From positions 1 through 7,879 of the forward strand of contig JAGWMH010000078.1 of the NCBI GenBank assembly GCA_028871775.1: DNA of 7,879 nucleotides. The letters run 5' to 3'. This document shows positions 1 to 6,876 of this stretch, in pieces (the stretch's first letter is position 1; each line of letters opens with the position of its first letter). Under the pieces are notes generated by a model. The model had not been told where the DNA came from and did not search any database. It saw only the letters and a program-made list of their open reading frames with translations. The translations under genes and the position numbers were made by a program. This DNA is from Betaproteobacteria bacterium (lineage in GTDB: Bacteria; Pseudomonadota; Gammaproteobacteria; Burkholderiales; Gallionellaceae).

Positions 1-114
1 GCTTGATTTTTCTGCCGGAGACACGCAATGCTTCACTTGACAGTTAAATGCCGGAAGCCAGTGATATCCCAACTGCAAACCGCAGGACCTGAACTGTCTG
101 TTTGACGGGGAAGC

Positions 115-789
115 TTACGAAACGCCCAAATCCGCGCACAGCTTGATCATCCTCGCCCGCAGCTCGCTCACCTCCGCTTCAAGCTTGGCGACGTTGGCCT
201 TGAGCGCGGCGATTTCGCCCACCGTCACATCGCCTGCGGGAGTTGCAGATGCCGCCTTGGCGGGCACGCGCTCCTCGATGACGGGTGCGCCGGAGAGCAG
301 GTGCATCCAGCGGTTTTCGCGCGAGCCGGGCTGGCGCGGCAATTCCACCACCAGGCCGCCCGCCGCACGTTCGGCCAACTCGACCAGAAAACTTTCGACC
401 GAAGAAATATCCGCGAACTTGTGCAGCCTTTCGCAATTGATGCGCAACTCCCCCGCCGTCTGCGGGCCGCGCAGCATCAGCATGGCCAGCAAGGCAGTGG
501 ACTGCGTGGGGATGTGCAGCACCCGCTCGATGTTGTGCGCATAACGCGATGCCCTCCCCCCGCTGGTTTCCACGATCAGCGACAGCCTCCTCAGGACATC
601 CAGCGCCGCCTGCACTTCCGCTTCGGAAGCCTCGATCACCGGATCGCGGCTGCTCTTCTGGTTGCAGCCGGAAACCAGATAATTCAGCGTCAGCGGATAA
701 CTGTCCGGCACCGTGCGCTGCTTCTCGGCGAGCACGCCGAGGACGCGGGTTTCAAGGAGGGAGAGGACGGGGAGTGTGGTGGGCATCAT
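115..789 (-). CDS. yceH: YceH family protein (DUF480 / UPF0502)
   Basis: This 224-residue protein matches the YceH/DUF480 family along its whole length (E. coli YceH is about 215 residues). Family features visible are an N-terminal LLETRVLGVLAEK helix, the YPLTLNYLVSGCNQKSSRDP segment (about residues 31-50), the LRGPQTAGELR helix in the middle, and the PGSRENRWMHLLSG block (about 153-166). The family is known structurally as tandem winged-helix domains, which suggests nucleic-acid binding, but no firm function is established. The last 35 or so residues (EIAALKANVAKLEAEVSELR) form a heptad-like coiled coil, so oligomerisation is likely (inference). There are two adjacent ATG codons; an AGGA at 793-796 on the coding strand is well placed for either, so the exact start is uncertain by one codon. 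The gene stands alone: downstream is the window edge, and upstream is a repeat-rich leader. Confidence 0.93.
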   Translation of the reverse strand: MMPTTLPVLSLLETRVLGVLAEKQRTVPDSYPLTLNYLVSGCNQKSSRDPVIEASEAEVQAALDVLRRLSLIVETSGGRASRYAHNIERVLHIPTQSTALLAMLMLRGPQTAGELRINCERLHKFADISSVESFLVELAERAAGGLVVELPRQPGSRENRWMHLLSGAPVIEERVPAKAASATPAGDVTVGEIAALKANVAKLEAEVSELRARMIKLCADLGVS

Positions 790-807
790 TTATCCTGGAA
801 AAAATAG

Positions 808-839
808 TTAAGGAAACGCTGAATTAAGGAAACGCTGAA
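808..839. repeat. 16-bp perfect tandem direct repeat
   Basis: The sequence TTAAGGAAACGCTGAA occurs at 808-823 and again, without any gap, at 824-839. It begins 19 bp from the yceH start codon and lies between it and the palindromic element at 852-941. On the yceH strand each unit reads TTCAGCGTTTCCTTAA. Similar GGAAACGCTGA-type words occur at ends of intergenic repeats and some insertion sequences in proteobacteria (recollection, not checked). It may be the edge of a repeat cassette or a remnant of replication slippage. Confidence 0.85.
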
Positions 840-851
840 CAAGTCCAAGAC

Positions 852-941
852 CGTCATTGCGAGCGCAGCGAAGCAATCCAGAAAGCCTCAAAGATCACAC
901 ATAGTTCTGGATCGCCACGTCGCTTCGCTCCTCGCGATGAC
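852..941. repeat. Intergenic REP-like palindromic element
   Basis: The left arm 852-881 starts CGTCATTGCGAGCGCAGCG and the right arm 907-941 ends CGCTTCGCTCCTCGCGATGA plus C. They are imperfect reverse complements around a 25-nt loop. The right arm carries about five extra bases (CACGT region, 915-920) relative to the left. Elements with the core GTCATTGCGAG...GAAGCAATCCAG are widely dispersed in proteobacterial genomes (established knowledge). It contains no coding capacity and lies between the divergent yceH and parD genes. If yceH is transcribed from the -10 at 963-968, the palindrome would be in its 5' leader. Confidence 0.8.
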
Positions 942-962
942 ACCAATCAAGCAAAGACGCGC

Positions 963-968
963 ATTATA
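963..968 (-). promoter_or_regulatory. Candidate -10 element for yceH
   Basis: On the minus strand this is a perfect TATAAT. No good -35 hexamer lies 16-18 bp upstream (around 985-991), so the promoter call rests mainly on the -10. Transcription from it would begin near 956 and give yceH a leader of about 165 nt that includes the palindrome at 852-941 and the tandem repeat at 808-839. Confidence 0.4.
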
Positions 969-1003
969 CCTGCACCGCTGCCTCCGCTCTCCCGCACAGC
1001 CAA

Positions 1004-1032
1004 TTGACGACCCTACAACGAGGTGTTACTTT
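1004..1032 (+). promoter_or_regulatory. Candidate promoter of the toxin-antitoxin operon
   Basis: TTGACG at 1004-1009 is one mismatch from the -35 consensus. With a 17-bp spacer it is followed by TACTTT at 1027-1032, a weak -10. It lies about 27 bp before the antitoxin start. A repeated GGTG (1022-1025 and 1033-1036) overlaps the -10 and could be part of an operator for the ribbon-helix-helix antitoxin, since such antitoxins usually repress their own promoter (family knowledge; the site itself is inference). Confidence 0.4.
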
Positions 1033-1058
1033 GGTGGCACTTTTGCAAGGAGACAGCC

Positions 1059-1340
1059 ATGGCAGCCACTACCACACTGAAACTACCCGAAGAACTGAAA
1101 GCACGCATCGCATCCGCAGCGCAAGCGTCCGGCAAAGCGCCTCACGCATTTATGGTCGAGGCGCTGGCTATACAAACGACACTATTCGAACGCCGTCAGG
1201 CCTTCATCGCATCTGCCATCAAAGCAGAACAGGAAGTCGCCGACTATGGCTTGGTCTATGACGCCGAAGAGGTATTCGGTTATCTCCAGGCTAAACTGGG
1301 CGGCAAGAAAACCAAGTGGCCGAAAGCCAAGAAGCTCTGA
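1059..1340 (+). CDS. Ribbon-helix-helix antitoxin (CopG/ParD-like)
   Basis: This is a 93-residue protein. The short strand TTTLKLPEELK (residues 4-14) followed by helices at about 10-24 and 27-45 (SGKAPHAFMVEAL) is the classic ribbon-helix-helix DNA-binding domain. Residues 45-80 include GLVYDAEEVFGYL, a segment typical of the toxin-binding half in this antitoxin group. The C-terminus is very basic (KKTKWPKAKKL, residues 83-93). I chose the ATG at 1059 because AAGGAGA at 1047-1053 is an excellent ribosome-binding site 5 nt upstream; an in-frame TTG at 1023 would add 12 residues (MLLWWHFCKETA) unlike the family and has no such site. The expected role is to neutralise the toxin encoded immediately downstream and to autorepress the operon. 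The stop codon overlaps the toxin start (TGATG). Confidence 0.88.
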   Translation: MAATTTLKLPEELKARIASAAQASGKAPHAFMVEALAIQTTLFERRQAFIASAIKAEQEVADYGLVYDAEEVFGYLQAKLGGKKTKWPKAKKL

Positions 1341-1633
1341 TGGCACGCCTCGTCTTTGTCCCGCAAGCGGCCCAAGACCTCAAGCGGTTAACCGAATTCC
1401 TGATCGACACTGACCCGCACGCCGCGAACGAAACCGTGAGTGTTCTGGTCGATGGCATGCGAATCTTGAAACAGCATCCGCTAGTTGGGTGCGCCGTCGA
1501 ACAAGGTTACCGTGAACTGGTGATCTCGCGCGGACGCACCGGATATGTGGCCCTATACAGCTACGATGTCACACGCAATGTGGCACTCATACTCACCATT
1601 CGCCATCAGCGCGAATGCGGCTTCATTGATTGA
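1340..1633 (+). CDS. ParE/RelE superfamily toxin
   Basis: This is a 97-residue protein of the ParE/RelE plasmid-stabilisation superfamily. The diagnostic pieces are an N-terminal strand and helix (RLVFVPQAAQDLKRLTEFL, residues 3-21), a middle HPLVG (46-50), YRELVIS (57-63), a GYVALYSYD strand (68-76), and the C-terminal ILTIRHQRECGF (84-95). The IRHQRE ending is typical of ParE-like members. ParE toxins generally poison DNA gyrase and RelE toxins cleave ribosome-bound mRNA; which applies here cannot be read from sequence. The start is ATG at 1340, sharing its A with the antitoxin stop, so translational coupling is expected; an upstream GTG at 1316 lies inside the antitoxin and is less likely. 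By hand count about two thirds of its codons end in G or C, lower than the impression from crcB or nnrD, compatible with a horizontally acquired module. It converges on purL with 44 bp between. Confidence 0.88.
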   Translation: MARLVFVPQAAQDLKRLTEFLIDTDPHAANETVSVLVDGMRILKQHPLVGCAVEQGYRELVISRGRTGYVALYSYDVTRNVALILTIRHQRECGFID

Positions 1634-1677
1634 ACGCACACTGCTATCCGGCCACCTTTTTCTTTTTACGAGCAGAC
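1634..1677. other. Short convergent gap between toxin gene and purL
   Basis: This 44-bp gap separates two converging stop codons. It contains a pyrimidine-rich run CTTTTTCTTTTTA at 1656-1668 on the plus strand, preceded by a small GGCC-centred stem (CCGGCC, 1648-1653). That is at best a weak intrinsic terminator for the toxin operon. No terminator is visible for purL on the other strand. Confidence 0.3.
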
Positions 1678-4600
1678 TCACCCCACCCACTTCCTTGCAT
1701 TCTGGAACATGCGCAGCCATGCGCCGTTCTCTTTCCACTCGCGCGGGTGCCATGAGTTCTGCACGGCGCGGAACACGCGCTCAGGGTGCGGCATCATGAT
1801 CGAAAAGCGCCCGTCCAGCGTGGTGAGGCCGGTGATACCCTGCGGCGAGCCGTTTGGATTGAGTGGATAGGTTTCGGTGGGGTGGCCGGTGTTGTCCACG
1901 TAGCGCAGCGTGACCAGCGGCTGTGCGCCTTGCAGTTTCTGCGGATTGCCAAAATGAAGTTTCAGAGAAGACTCATGCCCGCTTGCGGGTGTGATGTCGG
2001 AACTAAAATCGGTATAGCCCTCGCCGTGCGACACCACGATGGGCATACGGCTGCCTGCCATGCCGTCGAACAGGATCGAAGGTGACGCCTGCACCTCGAC
2101 CATCACGAAGCGCGCCTCGAATTGCTCCGACTGGTTGCGCGCGAAGTGCGCCCAGTTTGCAGCGCCCGGAATGATCTGGTGCAGATTGCTCATCATCTGG
2201 CAGCCGTTGCACACGCCCAGGGCAAACGTGTCGTTGCGTCTGAAGAATGCCTCGAATTCGTCGCGCGCCCTCGGGTTGAACAGGATGGACTTGGCCCAGC
2301 CCTCGCCCGCGCCCAGCACGTCGCCGTAGGAGAATCCGCCGCAGGCCGCGAAACCTTTGTAATCCCCCAGCTTGACGCGGCCGCTGATGATGTCGCTCAT
2401 GTGCACGTCCACCGCCGCGAATCCGGCCCGGTCGAATGCCGCCGCCATTTCGGCCTGGCCGTTCACGCCCTGCTCGCGCAGGATGGCGATTTTGGGGCGC
2501 ACCGCCGCTGCCGTTCGTCCTGAGCTTGTCGAAGGATGTGCGGTAGCGGCGGCCCCTTCGACTGGCTCAGGGCGAACGGTAAATGGGGATTCGTTCGGAT
2601 CGTAAGTCAGCTGCACATGCAGGCCGGGGTCGGTCGCATCCAGGATACGGTCGTATTCCTGCTGCGCGCAGGCCGGGTTGTCGCGCAGCAGCTGCATCCG
2701 GTAAGACGTCTCCGACCAGATGCGTTGCAGCACAATCGCGTTCTCGCTGAACAATACGTTGCCCGCGCGCTTGATCTCGATGGCGCCGCGCGTATTCAGC
2801 ATCGCCACTTCGTGCACCGTCGCCAGCCCGGCTTCGTCGCAGCGCACGAAAATTTCCGCCAGGTCGCTGCGGCGCACCTGCACCAGCGCGCCGAGCTCTT
2901 CATTGAACAGGGCGCTGATGGCATCGCCCTTCAGCTCGTCGAGACTGACGTCCAGCCCGATGTGCGAGGCGAACGCCATCTCGCACAATGCGGCAAACAG
3001 GCCGCCATCGGAACGGTCGTGGTAAGCCAGCAGCTTGCCATCGGCATTGAAGCGCTGGATCAGCTCGAAGAAGGTTCTTAGCTGGCGCGCATCATCCGCA
3101 TCCGGCGCAACATTGCCCACCTGCTTGTACACCTGCGCCAGCGCCGAGCCGCCCATGCGATTCTTGCCATGGCCCAGGTCGAACAGCAGCAGCACGGTAT
3201 CGAGATCGGCGACGAGTTGCGGCGTGAGGGTGGCGCGCGCATCCATGCACGGCGCGAAGGCCGAGACGATGAGCGACAGGGGGGCGGTGACTTCCTTGCG
3301 CACCGCTTGTGCTCCCTCTCCCCTCGCGGGATAACCAGCGACTTGGGCATCGTTTTTTGATGGCCTAGTCGAATGGCTAGTAGTTTCATCAGAGGGTTGG
3401 GGAGAGGGGGTTTCTGCCCAACTGGTCTTCATGGACATGGAGTCTTTGCCAACCGGGATGCTGATGCCGAGCTGTGGGCATAGCTCCATGCCCACCGCAC
3501 GCACGGTGTCGAACAGCGCGGCGTCTTCGCCGTGATGCCCCGCCGCCGCCATCCAGTTGGCGGAGAGTTTGATGTCGCCGATTTCTTCTATGCGCGCGGC
3601 GGCGATGTTGGTGATCGCCTCGCCCACCGCCATGCGCCCGGAAGCCGGCGCATTCAGCACGGCCAGCGGCGTGCGCTCGCCCAGCGCGAAAGCCTCACCC
3701 AGCGTGGTGTTGTAGCCCATCAGCGTGACCGCCACGTCCGCCACCGGCACCTGCCACGGCCCCACCATCTGGTCGCGCGCGGTCATGCCGCCGACGGTGC
3801 GGTCGCCGATGCTGATCAGGAAAGTCTTGTCCGCCACCGAGGGCAATCTCAGCACGCGCTCGATGGCCTCGCGCAAATCAATTTTGTCCGCGTCGAATGC
3901 GGGCAGCTTCACGGTTTCGCGCTGCACCTTGCGCGTCATCTTCGGCGGCTTGCCGAGCAGCACCGACAGCGGCATGTTCACCGGGTGGTTGTTGAATTCC
4001 GAGTCATGCACCGTCAACTGGTCGCCGACGGTGGCATGCCCCAGCACCGCGAACGGACAGCGCTCGCGCTCGCACAATGTCTTGAATTCCGCAAGGCGCT
4101 CCGGCGCAATCGCCAGCACGTAGCGCTCCTGCGCCTCGTTGCTCCAGATCTGCATCGGCGACATGCCGCGCTCTTCGCTCGGCACCGCGCGCAATTCGAA
4201 ATGCGCGCCCTTGCCGCCGCCGTGCACCAGCTCCGGCAGCGCATTGGAGATGCCGCCAGCGCCGACATCGTGGATGGACAGGATGGGGTTCTTTTCGCCC
4301 ATCTGCCAGCAGCGGTCTATCACTTCCTGCGCGCGGCGCTGCATCTCCGGATTGCCGCGCTGCACCGAATCAAAATCCAGGTTCTCGGCATTGGCGCCGG
4401 TATCCATGCTGGATGCCGCGCCGCCGCCCAAGCCGATCAGCATGCCCGGGCCGCCCAACTGGATCAGCAGCGCGCCCTGCGGCAATGGATGTTTGTGGGT
4501 GTGCTCGGCCTTGATGTTGCCGACGCCGCCCGCCAGCATGATGGGCTTGTGGTAGCCGCGTATCTCGCCGTTGACCTGCTCTTCGAAGGTGCGGAAATAA

Positions 4601-5784
4601 CCGGCCAGATTGGGGCGGCCGAATTCGTTGTTGAACGCCGCGCCGCCGATGGGGCCGTCGAGCATGATTTGGAGGGGAGAGGCGATGCGCCCGGGACGCC
4701 CGTATCCATTGGCTTCCCACGGCTGCACAAACCCCGGAATGTTCAGGTTGGAAACGGAGAACCCGGTCAGCCCCGCTTTGGGCTTGGAGCCTGTACCTGT
4801 CGCACCCTCGTCGCGGATCTCGCCGCCCGCGCCCGTCGCGGCACCGGCGAACGGTGCGATGGCAGTCGGATGGTTGTGCGTCTCCACCTTCATCAGCGTA
4901 TGGGTCAGTTCAGAGCTGTAGGCATAACCGCCATCGGCGCGCGGATAGAAACGTTCGATCTGCGCGCCCTCGATGACGGAAGAGTTGTCGGAGTACGCCA
5001 CCACAGTCCCTTCCGGATGCAGCTTGTGCGTGTTGCGGATCATGGCGAACAGCGACATTGCCTGTTTTTCGTCATCTATGATCCAATCGGCATTGAAAAT
5101 CTTGTGGCGGCAGTGTTCGGAATTGGCCTGCGCGAACATCATCAGCTCGACGTCGGTCGGATTGCGCGCAAGCTTGCGGAAATTATTCACCAGATAATCG
5201 ATCTCGTCGGCAGACAGCGCCATCCCCATCGCGCGGTTGGCCGCTTCCAGCGCAGCACGCCCGCCGTGCAGGATATCCACCGTGTTGAGGGGAACCGGCG
5301 TGCCGTGCCTGAAGATTTTTTCCGCGACGCCGTCAACGTCGAACAATACCGATTCAGTCATGCGGTCATGCAGCAGCGGCAGGATAGCCTTGCGCTTCTG
5401 CTCGTTTAGAGCTTTGCCGTCCCGGGTCTTGAAGTAATACGCCACGCCGCGCTCGATGCGCGCAACCACGGGCAGCGCACAATGCTGCGCGATATCGGTA
5501 GCCTTGGAAGACCACGGCGAGATCGTGCCCAGCCTAGGCACCACCAGCAGGCGCTGCATCTGTGCGGAACCATCCGGTTCGCCCGCCGCGTCATCCAGCC
5601 CGAGCAAGCGGTCCAGCAATGCGCCCTGCTGTTCCTGCAATGCCGAGTTCAATTCCACGAAATACCAGTGGCGCGTCTCCACCAACACTGCATTGGGCGC
5701 AGCCTCTTTCAGGGCAGTGCGCAACTTTTCTAGGCGGAAGGATGAGAGGGCGGGCTTGCCGGCGGAAACTCGGAACATGGACAT
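1678..5784 (-). CDS. purL: Phosphoribosylformylglycinamidine synthase (FGAM synthase), long single-chain form
   Basis: PurL converts FGAR, glutamine and ATP to FGAM in purine synthesis. From the ATG at 5784 it is 1368 residues, longer than E. coli PurL (about 1295). The order is complete: N-terminal PurS-like domain beginning [18 protein letters not shown]; linker with [14 protein letters not shown]; first AIRS-like domain with [16 protein letters not shown] (second His near residue 305); second AIRS-like half with HDRSDGG (His 922); and a C-terminal class I glutaminase with nucleophile Cys1192 in GVCNGCQ and His1333/Glu1335 in PHPERVF. The excess length is largely two repeat-derived in-frame insertions (about residues 793-824 and 1069-1092). 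A TTG at 5805 would add seven residues but coincides with the predicted transcription start, so ATG 5784 (or ATG 5778) is preferred; no strong ribosome-binding site is seen. The gene is monocistronic as far as visible. Confidence 0.97.
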   Translation of the reverse strand: MSMFRVSAGKPALSSFRLEKLRTALKEAAPNAVLVETRHWYFVELNSALQEQQGALLDRLLGLDDAAGEPDGSAQMQRLLVVPRLGTISPWSSKATDIAQHCALPVVARIERGVAYYFKTRDGKALNEQKRKAILPLLHDRMTESVLFDVDGVAEKIFRHGTPVPLNTVDILHGGRAALEAANRAMGMALSADEIDYLVNNFRKLARNPTDVELMMFAQANSEHCRHKIFNADWIIDDEKQAMSLFAMIRNTHKLHPEGTVVAYSDNSSVIEGAQIERFYPRADGGYAYSSELTHTLMKVETHNHPTAIAPFAGAATGAGGEIRDEGATGTGSKPKAGLTGFSVSNLNIPGFVQPWEANGYGRPGRIASPLQIMLDGPIGGAAFNNEFGRPNLAGYFRTFEEQVNGEIRGYHKPIMLAGGVGNIKAEHTHKHPLPQGALLIQLGGPGMLIGLGGGAASSMDTGANAENLDFDSVQRGNPEMQRRAQEVIDRCWQMGEKNPILSIHDVGAGGISNALPELVHGGGKGAHFELRAVPSEERGMSPMQIWSNEAQERYVLAIAPERLAEFKTLCERERCPFAVLGHATVGDQLTVHDSEFNNHPVNMPLSVLLGKPPKMTRKVQRETVKLPAFDADKIDLREAIERVLRLPSVADKTFLISIGDRTVGGMTARDQMVGPWQVPVADVAVTLMGYNTTLGEAFALGERTPLAVLNAPASGRMAVGEAITNIAAARIEEIGDIKLSANWMAAAGHHGEDAALFDTVRAVGMELCPQLGISIPVGKDSMSMKTSWAETPSPQPSDETTSHSTRPSKNDAQVAGYPARGEGAQAVRKEVTAPLSLIVSAFAPCMDARATLTPQLVADLDTVLLLFDLGHGKNRMGGSALAQVYKQVGNVAPDADDARQLRTFFELIQRFNADGKLLAYHDRSDGGLFAALCEMAFASHIGLDVSLDELKGDAISALFNEELGALVQVRRSDLAEIFVRCDEAGLATVHEVAMLNTRGAIEIKRAGNVLFSENAIVLQRIWSETSYRMQLLRDNPACAQQEYDRILDATDPGLHVQLTYDPNESPFTVRPEPVEGAAATAHPSTSSGRTAAAVRPKIAILREQGVNGQAEMAAAFDRAGFAAVDVHMSDIISGRVKLGDYKGFAACGGFSYGDVLGAGEGWAKSILFNPRARDEFEAFFRRNDTFALGVCNGCQMMSNLHQIIPGAANWAHFARNQSEQFEARFVMVEVQASPSILFDGMAGSRMPIVVSHGEGYTDFSSDITPASGHESSLKLHFGNPQKLQGAQPLVTLRYVDNTGHPTETYPLNPNGSPQGITGLTTLDGRFSIMMPHPERVFRAVQNSWHPREWKENGAWLRMFQNARKWVG
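2511..2579. repeat. Palindromic repeat inside purL, before the glutaminase domain
   Basis: The arms 2511-2535 and 2555-2579 match as reverse complements at 22 of 25 positions around a 19-nt loop. The core words (CCTGAGCTTGTCGAAGG and CCTTCGACTGGCTCAGG) are those of a palindromic repeat common between genes in many proteobacteria. Read in the purL frame it encodes RPEPVEG...PSTSSGRT, the well-known protein signature of this repeat. It sits between the [14 protein letters not shown] segment and the [13 protein letters not shown] start of the glutaminase domain. From memory of E. coli PurL, this linker is about 19 residues longer here. Confidence 0.9.
3312..3408. repeat. Second palindromic element inside purL, between AIRS-like halves
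   Basis: CCCTCTCCCC at 3314-3323 is a perfect reverse complement of GGGGAGAGGG at 3399-3408. The flanking words (CCCTCTCCCCTCGCGGGA on the left; CAGAGGGTTGGGGAGAGGG on the right) have the style of the dispersed CCCTCTCCCCAACCCTCTCCC repeat family of proteobacteria (recollection). The centre is more AT-rich than the rest of purL (for example CGTTTTTTGATGG near 3351). In the purL frame it is read as a low-complexity stretch from [19 protein letters not shown] to [11 protein letters not shown], between [11 protein letters not shown] and [12 protein letters not shown]. From memory of E. coli PurL, this loop is about 34 residues longer here. Confidence 0.75.
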
Positions 5785-5811
5785 GACGGTGCGGAGAAAT
5801 CTCAAAGTGCA

Positions 5812-5817
5812 ATTATA
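5812..5817 (-). promoter_or_regulatory. -10 element of the purL promoter
   Basis: On the minus strand this is a perfect TATAAT. A start of transcription about 7 bp downstream falls near 5805 and leaves a leader of roughly 20 nt before the purL ATG at 5784. No recognisable -35 hexamer is seen 16-18 bp upstream (about 5834-5840). It overlaps a -10-like sequence on the other strand. I do not see a clear PurR-type operator. Confidence 0.5.
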
Positions 5818-5819
5818 CT
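5814..5819 (+). promoter_or_regulatory. -10 element for nnrD
   Basis: TATACT, one mismatch from consensus, lies on the plus strand and shares four bases with the purL -10 on the opposite strand. Transcription would begin around 5826, downstream of an in-frame ATG at 5820 and upstream of the ATG at 5850, which supports the latter as the nnrD start. The -35 region (about 5791-5797) is poor. Confidence 0.4.
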
Positions 5820-5849
5820 ATGCACCTCCGCCAAGCCGGGACTACTCAC

Positions 5850-6698
5850 ATGAACAAACGCATTCCCGCCATCACGCAAAAACAGGTCGCCGCCTTCCTC
5901 AAACCGCGCCCGCACGATAGCCACAAGGGCATGTTCGGCACGGTGGCGGTGATCGGCGGCGCTGGCGGCATGGTCGGCGCCCCGCTGCTGGCTGCACGCG
6001 CCGCGCTCAAGATGGGCGCGGGCTGCGTGCATGTCGGGCTGCTGGCGGACAATATGCCCGTGGTGGATCTGGTTCAGCCGGAGCTGATGCTGCACAGTGC
6101 ACACGATGCACTACACTTGCCCAATGTGGACGTGCTGGCCGTCGGCTGCGGCATGGGCGCCTCGGTTGCCGCGCAGAAAATCCTGTACCAGGCGCTCAAG
6201 ACCGACGCCGCACTGGTGCTGGATGCCGATGCGCTCAACCTCCTCGCCCGCCAACCCGATTTGCAGGATGACCTGCGCGCGCGCAAGGCACCCGCCGTGA
6301 TCACCCCCCACCCCGGCGAAGCCTCGCGCCTGCTCGGCACAAGCACGGAACAGGTGCAGGCCGCGCGCAGCGAAGCCGCGCAGCAACTCGCCGGGAAACT
6401 GCATTGCGCCGTCGTGCTGAAAGGCGCGGACAGCGTGTGTATCACCCGCGACGGCAAAACTTATCTGAACAAGACCGGCAACCCCGGCATGAGCAGCCCC
6501 GGCATGGGCGATGTGCTGACCGGCATGATCGCCGCCTTCATCGCACAAGGGCTGGCTGCGGACCAGGCCCTGCTGCTCGCAGTACACCTGCACGGCGCAG
6601 CGGGCAATGCGCTGGCACAGCAGGGCGTTGCTGTCGGCATGACGGCCACGGAGGCGACCGAGTGGGCGCGCTGGCTGCTGAACCAATGGGCCAGGTAA
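5850..6698 (+). CDS. nnrD: ADP/ATP-dependent NAD(P)H-hydrate dehydratase, stand-alone
   Basis: NnrD dehydrates the S form of damaged NADHX/NADPHX back to NAD(P)H using ADP (bacteria) or ATP. The 282-residue protein has the ribokinase-like family's motifs in order: HKGMFGTVAVIGGAGGM (residues 25-41), AVGCGMG (97-103), LDADALN (124-130), ITPHPGEASRLLG (151-163), VVLKGADSVCI (188-198) and GNPGMSSPGMGDVLTG (210-225) with the conserved catalytic-site Asp221. The usual wording of the last motif is nearer to NPGMATGGSGDVLTG, so SSPGMGD is a mild variant, but Gly220-Asp221 is kept. The epimerase half (NnrE, YjeF N-domain), often fused in E. coli-type proteins, is absent. I chose ATG 5850 over ATG 5820 on the predicted transcription start; the ribosome-binding site is weak (GGGA at 5838-5841). 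It is divergent from purL. Confidence 0.93.
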   Translation: MNKRIPAITQKQVAAFLKPRPHDSHKGMFGTVAVIGGAGGMVGAPLLAARAALKMGAGCVHVGLLADNMPVVDLVQPELMLHSAHDALHLPNVDVLAVGCGMGASVAAQKILYQALKTDAALVLDADALNLLARQPDLQDDLRARKAPAVITPHPGEASRLLGTSTEQVQAARSEAAQQLAGKLHCAVVLKGADSVCITRDGKTYLNKTGNPGMSSPGMGDVLTGMIAAFIAQGLAADQALLLAVHLHGAAGNALAQQGVAVGMTATEATEWARWLLNQWAR

Positions 6699-6734
6699 CT
6701 CCACAACCATACATGGCGACAGAAATCGTAACGA

Positions 6735-6831
6735 GCGGCTCTGGGGTGGGTGAAGCCGGAGCACAGCGCCCGGAGCATACACAGTAGTATGTGAGGAGCG
6801 CGAGCACCGCCTGATCCCGCCCCAGAGTCGC
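6735..6831 (+). other. Structured intergenic element (candidate RNA or palindromic mobile repeat)
   Basis: Bases 6735-6750 pair with 6816-6831 over 16 contiguous positions; two of these (6738/6828 and 6747/6819) are G-U wobbles in plus-strand RNA. Inside are three smaller helices: 6757-6759 with 6807-6809; GCGC 6766-6769 with 6798-6801; and 6775-6780 with 6787-6792, closed by a six-base loop (ACAGTA). Between the last two is a symmetric 5x5 internal loop that includes adjacent G-A and A-G oppositions (6773/6794, 6774/6793). There is no U-run after it, so it is not a simple terminator. I do not recognise the family. It lacks the GATGG...CTGATGACTCCT-type fluoride riboswitch words I would expect upstream of crcB. 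Confidence 0.6.
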
Positions 6832-6876
6832 GCAGTAGATTTATGTTGCTATGTAAGAGTCTGCTAAACTGCGCGC

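Noticed and set aside
39..98. Inverted repeat GACAGTT / AACTGTC near the left edge
   Set aside because: Seven pairs over a 46-bp gap is within what chance gives, and no T-run or gene context supports a terminator or operator.
28..105. A 25-codon plus-strand frame (MLHLTVKCRKPV...) with GGAG 7 nt upstream
   Set aside because: It is too short to support on its own. No family is recognised, and an upstream in-frame stop at 4-6 excludes it being the tail of a longer gene. A weak TTGACA at 37-42 lacks a proper -10. I see nothing else firm in 1-114.
3301..3420. Frameshift or pseudogene in purL at the AT-richer repeat region
   Set aside because: The frame stays open through the element, and conserved PurL sequence resumes directly on both sides (GKDSMSMK before, [11 protein letters not shown] after).
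3532..5409. A 625-codon open frame on the plus strand, antisense to purL
   Set aside because: It is a shadow of purL. The translation is rich in Arg, His and Ala with no family motif, as expected for the complement of a GC-rich gene, and purL on the other strand is unmistakable.
6111..6782. A 223-codon minus-strand open frame antisense to nnrD
   Set aside because: NnrD on the plus strand carries all family motifs. The antisense product has no recognisable domain, and its frame includes the intergenic folded element.
6735..6840. Intrinsic terminator for nnrD
   Set aside because: The hairpin is long and branched and is followed by GCAGTAGATTTATG, not a T-run, so it is not a canonical terminator.
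6699..6876. Fluoride riboswitch upstream of crcB
   Set aside because: I looked for the crcB-motif words (GGCGATGG...GCC and CTGATGACTCCT-like) and did not find them. The folded element there has a different architecture.
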